Origin: Synanceia verrucosa
Lineage: Eukaryota; Chordata; Actinopteri; Perciformes; Synanceiidae
Direction of reading: 5' to 3'
NCBI GenBank assembly: GCA_029721515.1
Contig: CM056565.1
Coordinates: 1,266,398 to 1,330,397 of the forward strand
Length of the DNA stretch: 64,000 nucleotides
The position numbers and the translations under genes are program-made. Below the pieces are notes generated by a model. It searched no databases, was not told the DNA's origin, and saw only the letters and a program-made list of their open reading frames with translations. This document shows positions 36,888-47,400 of the stretch, piece after piece (positions within the stretch are counted from its first letter, which is position 1; each line of letters opens with the position of its first letter).

Positions 36888-37440
36888 GTGTTAAGCCTGG
36901 TTTATGCTTCTGCATTGCGGCGACGGCGTAGCTACGGCGTAGACCCGATGTCGTCGTTGAGCATTCGAAGCTCTGCGTCGAGGGAACGTGTTGCTCTGCA
37001 ATTCACCGCCAAGCTGCTAGGGGGGTGTGTCTGTGTCTTTGTGTGGCTTCTGGGGGCTCATATCAGATTCCTTGGTTTTCTTCCGACAGTAAACAATGAC
37101 AACTGAGATGGAGCGGGTGTTTCTGGAGATGGAGCTCATAAAATTGAAAAAGAAATGCTGTGACTACAAATGTGAAGCACAGAAGACGTCTGTGGAGGTG
37201 GTCTCTCCGACCATTCCGTACCGCTCGTGCCGCTCCGCTAATAGCGGTGTTGTTGAGCTGTTGACCGGAAAAGCAACCGCCGGAAATTACGTTCTGAGTG
37301 GACCAATCACAGTCCTTGCCATTCACGTCTCAACGCGTCGTAGTCAGGATTTTTTGGAGGTGCATGTGAGGCTACGGCGTAGGGTCCGCATAGGGGTCCA
37401 CGTCAACGCCGTAGCTACACCGTCACCGCGATGCTCTCAA
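36888..37440. mobile_element. Harbinger-like MITE with ACGGCGTAGCTAC ends
   Basis: Left: TAAGCCTGGTTTATGCTTC, then CGACGGCGTAGCTACGGCG. Right: CAACGCCGTAGCTACACCG, then TCACCGCGATGC. These form long GC-rich subterminal inverted repeats of the kind seen in fish Harbinger-type MITEs. An open + frame at 37096-37443 starts MERVFLEMELIKLKKKC, which may be a relic of the accompanying DNA-binding protein. Confidence 0.5.
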
Positions 37441-37655
37441 TAGTGGCTCTGTTGAAGTTAGCAAGCAGTTGAGAAGATAGTCCAGTCCACTCCAGCTTCC
37501 TGAGAAAGAAGAGCCATTGTTGGGCCTTCTTCACCAGGTGTGAAGTGTTCACAGTCCAGGAGAGGTCAGAGGAAATGTGGATGCCCAGGAACTTGATGTT
37601 CATGGCATCAGCTGGGATATACAGTAGTTGTGTCAGATAAGGCACTTGTGACACC
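37441..37655 (-). mobile_element. LINE reverse-transcriptase C-terminal scrap
   Basis: The - strand reads IKFLGIHISSDLSWTVNTS, KKAQQWLFFLRKLEW and NFNRATIESI, matching the same part of LINE reverse transcriptase seen at 31.25 kb but from a different family. Truncated on both sides. Confidence 0.7.
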
Positions 37656-37714
37656 TCTTTTTATATTTACATCGTGGGTTATTTAGTAGCTGAAAACAGC
37701 CCTAACACCACTCT

Positions 37715-39330
37715 GATCAAGTCAAATAAAGTCAGTTTTATTTGTATAGCTCAATATCACAAATTATCCCCGGAGGGCTTTGCAATCTGTACACGATATG
37801 ACACCCTCTGTACTTTACAAACAACCCTTATCTCGACTGAAGAAAAACTCCCCAAAAAAAACTTTTAACAGGGAAAAAGAAATGGTAGAAACCTGAGGAA
37901 GAGAAACAGAGAAGGATCCCTCTTCAGGATGGACAGACATGCAATAGATGTCATGTCTTCAGAGAAACAACAATGAAACACACACACAGTCACTCCACAT
38001 AACAACAGTTAATATGTACACTATATTGCCAAAAGTATTCGGTCACTCATCCAAATAATCAGAATCAGGTGTTCCAATCACTTCCGTGGCCACAGGTGTA
38101 TAAAATCAAGCACCTAGACATGCAGACTGCTTTTACAAACATTTGTGAAAGAATGGGTCACTCTCAGGAGCTCAGTGAATTCCAGCGTGGAACTGTGATA
38201 GGATGCCACCTGTGCAACAAATCCAGTCGTGAAATTTCCTCGCTCCTAAATATTCCACAGTCAACTGTCAGCTGTATTATAAGAACGTGGAGGTGTTTGG
38301 GAACGACAGCAACTCAGCCATGAAGTGGTAGACCACGTAAACTGATGGAGCGGGGTCAGTGGATGCTGAGGAGCATAGTGTGAAGAGGTCACCAACTTTC
38401 TGCAGAGTCAATCACTACAGACCTCCAAACTTCATGTGGCCTTCAGATTAGCTCAAGAACAGTACACAGAGAGCTTCATGGAATGGCTTTCCATGGCCGA
38501 GCAGCTGCATCCAAGCCATACATCACCAAGTGCAATGCAAAGCGTCGGATGCAGTGGTGTAAAGCACGCCACCACTGGACTCTAGAGTAGTGGAGACGTG
38601 TTCTCTGGAGTGATGAATCACACTTCTCCATCTGGCAATCAGATGGACGAGTCTGGGTTTGGCGGTTGCCAGGAGAACGATACTTGTCTGACTGCATTGT
38701 GCCAAGTGTAAAGTTTGGTGGAGGGGGGATTATGGTGTGGGGTTGTTTTTCAGGAGCTGGGCTTGGCCCCTTAGTTCCAGTGAAAGGAACTCTGAATGCT
38801 TCAGCATACCAAGACATTTTGGACAATTCCATGCTCCCAACTTTGTGGGAACAGTTTGGAGCTGGCCCTTCCTCTTTCAACATGACTGTGCACCAGTGCA
38901 CAAAGCAAGGTCCATAAAGACATGGATGACAGAGTCTGGTGTGGATGAACTTGACTGGCCTACACAGAGTCTTGACCTCAACCTGATAGAACACCTTTGG
39001 GATGAATTAGAGCAGATACTCAGAGCCAGGCCTTCTCATCCAACATCAGTGTGTGACCTCACAAATACACTTATGGAAGAATGGTCAAAATTCCCATAAA
39101 CACACTCCTAAACCTTGTGGACAGCCTTCCCAGAAGAGCTGAAGCTGTTATAGCTGCAAAGGGTGGACCAACGTCATATTGAACCCTACGGATTAGGAAT
39201 GGGATGTCACTTAAGTTCATATGTGAGTCAAGGCAGGTGAGCGAATACTTTTGCCAATATAGTGTATGAAATAGTATGGAGAGAAAATTTCTAAGGGGAT
39301 CAAGAGCAGCATCAAAGCTGGAGGTAATGG
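37715..39330 (+). repeat. fish interspersed repeat split by a Tc1 element
   Basis: 37715-38016 (GTCAGTTTTATTTGTATAGC, then AAAAACTCCCC, GGATCCCTCTTCAGGATGG) matches a repeat very common in fish genomes. It continues after the Tc1 element with ATGAAATAGTATGGAGAG at 39267. Superfamily not assigned. Confidence 0.5.
38017..39266 (+). mobile_element. full-length Tc1-like transposon with degenerate transposase
   Basis: It is bounded by TA target duplications (38017-38018 and 39265-39266) and inverted ends CACTATATTGGCAAAAGTAT-type (left CACTATATTGCCAAAAGTAT, right reverse complement CACTATATTGGCAAAAGTAT). The + strand transposase reads from about 38154. The N-terminal HTH part is SSREISSLLNIPQSTVSC. 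The DDE residues are within LWSDESHFS, FQHDCAPVH and LIEHLWDEL, and the end is IAAKGGPTSY near 39182. At least two in-frame stops and two frame changes make it a pseudogene. Confidence 0.85.
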
Positions 39331-39683
39331 ATTCTGAGCAACACATCCTTCTCTCCACCAGGCCAAACAGATGGAACATCAGAGATCACACAGACTTGTC
39401 ATGTTTTTCAACTATTCCGGAAACTCAGTACACGTTTCTCCCTTGAATGCAGACAATCTTAACAGTTTCTCTGTACAATCCTCATTGACCGCTAAGCAAA
39501 ACTGTCCTGCTGTCCTGACTGCAAGGAAGGAGACTGATTTGAGTTTAAACCTTGGTATTGTTGAACGATAAAATCCATCAAAAGGCTTACTTTAGTGGGA
39601 GCAAGGTCCATGTGAAAATATCTCTGCAACTTAGAAACATGGTTGTATGAATAAAAACACCTGTTCACCTCTGGTGTTTTTTT

Positions 39684-40953
39684 ATGGAGGACCAAACCTG
39701 ACAAAAGTATCAATAAATAAATAAATACAGCAATAAATAAATAAAGAATAAATAAATACAGAAATTATATAATTAAATGTGTGAATAAATAAACAATAAA
39801 TATTATTTCTACAATATTTATTTCCACATTCATTTCTACATTTATTTCCACATTTCTGTGTCTGTATGCTAATGAGGTAGGAGGAACAAACATCAGTCTC
39901 AATCAGGATTGGTCCACTGAGCGATCCAGTCAGATCCATAGGGATGGCTAGATGCTACACGTCTACACGTTGTTTTCCATTGATTTTTGCAAGGACACTT
40001 TTACTTATAGCAGTCGGGACTTCATTTACGTTGGGCTAAGGTACAATTTGTCCATAACAACTGACTTTCACCACCAAAACAGCATACCGGAGGACATCTC
40101 GAGACCACCAGGATCTCTGTGGATGATCAGCTCACCCAGAAGTGACGGAGGTGGCTCAGGGAAAGGAAGCAGTGGCGAGGTTGCTGGTTGGGCCCAGCTG
40201 TTAAGACACAACAACAAACGCACAGACCACCGCTACTGATCATCTTCCTCAGCAGCGTCAGCTCCATCACCCACAAAATGGACGTATTGGAGCTCGCCGC
40301 TAACAGCTTTGTCCGGAACTGCAGCGTTATTTTCATCACGGAGACGAAGCTTCATCCACTGATCCCCAGTGCTGCAGTTTCGCTAGCGGGAGTCTGAGAC
40401 TCCAGTAAGGACAGTGGAGGGGGGCTTTCTGTTCTGTCCTGCCGGTGTAACACGCGGCCAAAAAAATCAATGAAAAACAATGACACGTGTAGCGTCTAGC
40501 CATCCCTATGGATCTGATTGGATCGCTCAGTTGACCAATCCTGAATGAGACTGACATTTGTCCCTCCTACCTCATTAGCATACGGACACAGAAATGTGGA
40601 AATAAATAAATGTAGAAATAAATAAATATATAAATAAATAAATGTGGAAATAAATGAATATATAAATAAATAAATGTAAAAAATAAATGAATCTGGAAAT
40701 ATGGAAATAAATAAATGTATAAATAAATAAATATATAACTAAATAAATTTGGAAATATGGAAATAAATAAATGTGGAAATAAATAAATAAATGTGGAAAT
40801 ATATAAATGTAGAAAATGTTAAAGTGGAAATAAATAAATGTAGAAATAATATTTTTATTTATTCACACATTTAATTATTTATTTCTGTATTTATTTATTC
40901 ATTTATTTATTTATTTATTTATTTATACTTTTGTCAGGTTTGGGCCTCCATAT
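39684..40953. mobile_element. long palindromic DNA element with a captured LINE endonuclease fragment
   Basis: The ends are inverted copies: TATGGAGGACCAAACCTGAC at the left and, reverse-complemented, TATGGAGGCCCAAACCTGAC at the right. The arms carry (AATA)n-rich minisatellite sequence and a second matched segment: 39866-39960 (GAGGTAGGAGGAACAAACAT and on) and its inverse at 40490-40580. The centre (about 40190-40390) reads LLIIFLSSVSSITHKMDVLE and SVIFITETKLHPLIPSAAV, the start of a fish LINE endonuclease. So a retroelement piece sits inside a DNA element. Superfamily unknown. Confidence 0.65.
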
Positions 40954-41124
40954 TTTTTGCTTTTTATTGCACATAATGCATAGTTTTTGAAACACACATT
41001 GCATGCATTAAACTGAGAGATGTGAGGTGGGAACAGTTATATGTCTATCTGTCTATACATGTCTACAATGCTATATACAGTATATTTCAGTAACCATTTA
41101 TTTGTTTAATTTTAAAGGTCCAAC

Positions 41125-43770
41125 ATGCCAAAGGAACAGCAGCATTTTGGGGAGCACCTCTCCCGCAGCACCTCAAAGACAGTCAAGAACAAGAGTAACA
41201 GTGCCACCCTGCGGGCGTCTCAGAGTGGCCCCCAAAGGGAGCAGTCTCGAATGGGTGACCTGGGCAACCGCATGCTGCGCTGTGACTCGGAGAAGGACTC
41301 TGAAAAAGACTCTGGATACTCAGGTGAGACCCATCTGGATGTGTGGACACAGACTCTAAGAATACTCTGTGGTGTAAACTACTACTGATTTTCTCTTTCG
41401 TGATTTCAGTGCTGATGAACAGGCACTCATGTTCAACTAATACTGACAGATTGACATAATTTATTTATTGATATATTCATTCATTCATCCTCTGGTAATG
41501 ACTGCTTATTATACCTATTTAAGGCCAATTCATACTGGGGCAGAGCTTTCATAGTCGAGCGTACAGCTGTGCATTAGTTTCCTGTGAAATTGCCGTGAAT
41601 CAGAGAACGGTGTCACATTTAATGTGGTAAAACAACACTTTTATTTTTTTCCTGCACACAACAACTGAAACAAACTGAAACGAAGTGTTGGTAACTCTAA
41701 ACATCAAACAAATTAAGTGGTTCAAATGACCATAACCAAACCTACCTCTAACAAACGGGCTAAGGCATGTCTTTTATTTATATCTCTTAGCTCTGCAGAT
41801 AAGCTCATTTTTTTTGGCTGAACAATTTCACACATTATCTGCTCAAATTAAATGAAATAGGCTTAATTGTGCTGTGTCGGGTCCGTTGCGCAGAGCAACA
41901 TCCATGCAAAAACAAACAAAGAATTAAATTAGAATAGAATAAGCCTTTTAGATAAATAAAAAAATAATATAGCCTAATAATAACCGAAAATATGACAATA
42001 AAACGAAATAAAAGTCAGCATGATTAGGGGTCATCAGAAGGTGCATAACAAATGCCTTAAAATTTAGAATTAAATCCGAACACAAGAAGCCTTCCTTAAT
42101 TAAAAAATAAATAAAATAATAATGAAATAAAATAAGTAAATAACTAAATAAAAGTGAGGAAACGTGGGCAGACCATCAGAGGACCAGCACCTAGAGACAG
42201 AAACCATTCACACTGACATTCCTGACCAGAGAGAACCAGTTCAGTGTCAATTAACTGCTGAGGTGCCCCTCATCGAGGCACCAACCCCTGACTGGTCTCA
42301 CCTTCTAATCTGACCTGACTCCTTCTATGTGCTGTCTGCATGTTCTCCCTGTGATTCTCTCCGGTTCTTGATTGGTTCTCTCTTTGTTCTCTCTGGTTCT
42401 TTCTCGGCTCTGGCTGATTCTCTCTCTTGTTCTCTCTTGGTTTTCTGTGGTTCTCTCTCTTGTTCTCTCTTGGTTCTCAATGGTTCTCTGTTCTCTCTGG
42501 TTCTCTCTCTGGTTTGCTCTGGTTGTCTCTGATTCTCTATTGGTTCTCTCTGGTTCTATCTTGGTTTTATCCAGTTCTCACTGGTTCTCTCTTGTTCTGT
42601 CTTGGTTCTCTCTGGCTCTCTCTTTGTTCTCTCTGGTTTTCTCTGTTCTGTCTTGGTTCTCTCTGTTTCTCTCTTTGTTCTTGCTGGTTCTCTTTTTGCT
42701 CTCTCTTGGTTCTCTCTGGTTCTCTCTTGATTCTCGCTGGTTCTCTTTGGAGCTCTCTTGGTTTTCTCTGGTTCTATCTTGGTTCTCTCTGGTTTTATCT
42801 TGGTTCTCTCTGGTTCTCTTTTGTTCTCTCTTGGTTTTCTCTGGTTCTGTCTTGGTTATCTCTAATTCTCTCTGGTTCTCTATGGTTCTCTTTTGGTTCT
42901 CTCTGGTTCTCTCTTGGTTCTCTCTGGTTGTATCTTGGTTCTTTCTGGTTCTTCCTCTGGTTCTCTGTAGGTTTTCTCTGGTTCTGTTTTGGTTTTCTCT
43001 GGTTTTGTATTGGTTCTTTCTGGTTCTCTCTTGGTTCTCTCTGGTTGTATCTTGGTTCTTTCTGGTTCTCTCTCTGGTTCTCTTTTGGTTTTCTCTGGTT
43101 TTGTATTGGTTCTTTCTGGTTCTCTCTGGTTCTCTCTTGGTTCTTTCTGGTTGTATATTGGTTCTTTCTGGTTCTCTCTGGTTCTCTCTTGGTTCTCTCT
43201 GGTTGTATCTTGGTTCTTTCTGGTTTTCTCTGGTTCTCTCTTGGTTCTTTCTGGTTCTCTCTTGGTTCTCTCTGGTTCTCCCTTGCTCTCCAGCTTCCTC
43301 AGTCCAAAGACAGTCAGCTCAGGTTAACTGGTGACTCTAAACTGGTTCTAGGTGTGAATGTCAGTGTGAATGGTTTCTGTCTCTGTGTGTTGGTCCTCTG
43401 ATGGTCTGCTGATCTGTCCAGGGTGAACCACCTTCATCAGTGAAGCTGGGATCAGATCCTGATCCTCAAAGACCCTGAAATGATTTTAATGAATGCTCCC
43501 TATTTTCTCTTGCTCTTGCAGGTGATATTCATATCTACCTTCCTCTAAATTACCCAAATCAGGCTCATTTCACAAATTGCAAAATTGTGTCCAAGATATG
43601 AAAGACTGGTGAGCTCGCAATTCCTTGCAATCAGTTTCGCCATTACATCACATGACATTACTCTGTTATTGAAAAGTTTCAATCTGTCAATCTGGGTTTT
43701 GGTCTCATCACACTATCTAGTCTGCACTGTTCAATGTGCACAAAAATATTGTATAATAACCCTATATACA

Positions 43771-43828
<58 letters not shown>

Positions 43829-44356
43829 TGACCCTATCTAACCAGATTTATCTGCCAGTGAAGCCCAATACTGACAGTGCATAAAGTACCTTGTGTGATT
43901 GTATTGCTGATATCAAGTAGTGTTTGTCCCCAAATTTTCTTCATTTAAATGTTGATAAACCCAAACTTATTGTGTTCGGGGATACTGTGACGGCTTGCTT
44001 TGGCGCCTTATCCACCAAGCTCAGTCCAGTTATCAGGAATCTGGGAGTGATTTTTGACAGACACCTGAAGTTCGACAGACAAATCAACAATGCTGTCAGG
44101 ACCAGTTTTTTCCAGCTACATCTGCTGGCCAAATTTAAAAGGTTTTTAAGCTGTCAGGACCATGAGATAACATTCATGCTCTAATTAGTTCAAGATTAGA
44201 CTACTGCAGTGCACTTTATGTTGGTCTATGCAAGTCTTCTTTTAGTCACTTTCAACTTTTACAAAATGCTGCTGCCCATCTTTGAGATAGATAGATAGAT
44301 AGATAGACATACAGATAGATAGACAGATAGACAGATAGATAGACAGATAGATAGAC

Positions 44357-44402
<46 letters not shown>

Positions 44403-47400
44403 GTAGGTAGGTAGACAGACTTTTGACTTTTAACAAACTTTATTTATGCGACATTCTGACAATACTTTAAGACATCTTACACATTAATTGATAAAACAAT
44501 TAAATTACTACATACTTACACACACACACACAACCAGTCGTTCACAAATTCAGCACCAAAGAGCCATCCTCCCCCAGTGAACACAGGACCTGCCTGACAG
44601 CCCACACATCCCTGAATTCCTCCAAATTGCAAGTCAGTTTATAAAAGGTGTATTCAACTCTGAGTCGAGCTGCTACCAAACCCTTCAGACAAGGAACCGG
44701 ATCAGTCCAGCCCACCCCCAGCATTTTGTTTTTCCGACTTTTCCAGATTGCCAGTTTTGCACTTGCAAAGATGAAGTTGATCAGTACCAGAGTTCTCTTT
44801 TTCTTGGGAGTGTATTTGGGACCAAAGACAAAGAAGGGATAAGAGAAACCCTCTCCCAAACCCCCCACCCACTCCTGCAGTGTTCTGAAAAGCCCAGCCA
44901 GTCTGGGACAGGACAGCACCAGGTGCTCTGTGGTCTCTCTCTGTGAGCAGAAAGGACATCCCTCCCCAGTGCTTGGATCAAGGTGAGCTCTGTATCTGTT
45001 CGTAGCTATTACTCCATGTATAATCCTCCACTGGAGATCAGCCACACGCTTCTCCACAGGAGGCTTATACAGGACCCTCCAGCTGCCATTAGGGGAAAAG
45101 CCTGAGCCAAAAGCCTCAGTCCACCCGGACTCCTGACTCCGGTGAGGGAGCGCAGGTTCAGCACCTTCACGCAGCTCAGGTAGAGCTGTTTTCCCGTGCA
45201 GGAGCCCAAAGTCCCCAGTACTGGACTCCTCAGAGACAGCAACAGTCCACTCTCCTCCCTCCAGTCACCCACCGCAGGACTCACGCTCAGAGCCGGGAAG
45301 ATGTAACCATGGCCGTCCGTCCAACGCTGAGCCAGACCCCGACTCTGAGCAAAGATCCTGAGGGGCCCTGACAGAGACTGCCACACCTCCTTCACCAGGT
45401 TTTGCAGCACTCTGGTAGATCTTAAGCCCGTCAGTTCAGCCAGTCTCTGGACAGGTGTTCTTATGAGGTGTCCGAGCTTCGTGATTCCTGCTTGGATGAA
45501 AGCACTTCTCAGGGTGACGGACGACAGCAAGGTGGTACTCAGAAGACCGTCGTTGAAAAGTGGCTCTTCCAACAGCCACATCCCGGGCTTTGGGTCAGAT
45601 GTTCGTGTGACAACTAGAGTCCTCCAGGCATCAAAAACAGAGCTGTAAAAAGATGACAGTCCAGTGAGGCTCAGAGCAGGGGGCTTCAACAGAAATAGCT
45701 GTTTGTCCAGTCCCAGCCCCCCAGCCCTCCGGAGCAGCAGCCGAGCTACAGCCGACCAGCTGAGAGACGGTCTGTACAGCAGCCGCTGAGCTGCCTGAAG
45801 TCTGAAAGCAGCAGTCCTGGAGACGATGTCAATCAGGCCCTGCCCCCCCTCTGCCACAGGAAGGTACAGGACAGATGCTCGAAGCCAGTGATGACCCGAC
45901 CAGAAGAAATCCACCAGGAGCTGCTGCAGATGTTTCATCAGTCCAGATGGAGGGTTCAGCACTTGGAGCCTGTGCCACAGAGATGAGGCCACCAGGTTGT
46001 TGACAATCAGAGCTCTTCCCTGTAAGACATCTGAGGTAGCAGCCATTTCCATTTAGATAACTTGGCTTTTACCTTGTCCAGCACTCCCTCCCAGTTCTTA
46101 GCCATTATGTCCTCACTGCCCAAATACACTCCCAAGACCTTTAGCCCTCTGTTTCCCCACCTGAGGCCACCAGGAAGACTGGGAGTGTTTATTGCACTCC
46201 AGTTGCCAACTAAACAAGCCTCACTTTTCTCCCAGTTAATTTTAGCTGATGCAGCCTTCTGATAACGATCCAGGCAGTGCTTTAGTTGCTGGATGTCTTC
46301 CTGACCCTGCACAAAAACATTCACATCATCAGCATAAGCTGACACCACTAAAGGTTGGCTCCAACCTGATTCAGGTAGACATAAACCCCTTAAATGCTTC
46401 CTAAGTCTACAAAGAAGAGGCTCAATGGCCACACTGTACAGTTGTCCAGAGAGAGGACAGCCCTGCCTGATGCCTCTGCTAACTGGAACAGGACTGCTTA
46501 GCCCACCACCCACTTTCACAACACAACATGCACCACTGTACAACAACTTCACCCAAGACAGGAAGTGCTCCCCAACACCAAAAGCCTGCAAGGTGGAAAA
46601 TAAAAAGGAGTGATCGACACGATCAAAGGCTTTCTCCTGGTCAATGGAAATTATTCCAGTCTTTAAGTTGTACAGTTTGCACACATCAAAAGTGTCCCGC
46701 ATTAAAAACAAATTGTCCAGTATGGACCTGTCAGGGATACAGTAAGACTGATCAGCACCAATAATGAAATCCAAAAACCTTCAGTCTGTTAGCTAAAACC
46801 TTCGACAGTATTTTATAGTCTGTACATAAAAGAGCTACGGGTCTCCAGTTTTTCAGCAGAGTCAGGTCCCCTTCTTCGGCAGGAGCGATATCACTGCTCG
46901 CCTGCAGGAGGCCGGAAGAGTTCCCTCAGGAAAGACTCCTGAAACACGCCTAGCAGGTCAGGTCCCAGAGTACTCCAAAAATGTTTAAAGAAGTCTGCTG
47001 GTAAACCGTCCATACCGGGGGCCTTTCCTGAGGCCATCTGTGTCACTGCAGAGGTCAGCTCTTCCATGGTGATGGGGCAGCCCAGGGAATCCTGCTCTAC
47101 TGGGCTCAGCTGAGGAAGGTCCTGGAGAAGCTCAGCTGTTGCCTCCACATCACAACGTTCAGCTCTGAATAGCTCAGAGTAGAAAGCCACGGCATGCCTC
47201 CTCATCTCAGTGGGGTCTGAGGTTAACCCCCCATCAGGCAGACGCAGACACACCATTTGTTTTCTCTGGCCTTTGGACTTCTCCAAGTTGAAGAAAAAGG
47301 ATGTTGGGGCATCAATGTCTCTGATGGTGGTGAAGCGGGCTCGGACCAAGGCTCCTTTGGCTTTCTCCAGGAGGAAAGAGTTCAGCTGATGCTTTTTAGA

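Larger units (their letters stand above)
35391..41116 (+). other. cipc: cipc intron 1, filled with repeats
   Basis: From left to right it holds: unclassified sequence to 35.9 kb; a LINE-like 3' tail (near 35940-36000); a degenerate minisatellite; two MITEs; a LINE scrap; a fish repeat split by a Tc1 element; about 350 bases of unclassified DNA; and a large palindromic element. These are entered separately. No additional cipc exon seen. Confidence 0.5.

Noticed and set aside
36546..37106. + strand frame of 186 codons
   Set aside because: Runs across two unrelated MITEs and their inverted ends, so it cannot be one gene.
42372..43401. Two overlapping frames of more than 300 codons rich in FSLVLSW repeats
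   Set aside because: They translate a pyrimidine-rich minisatellite grown from a SINE; both frames are open at once and nothing resembles a real hydrophobic protein family.
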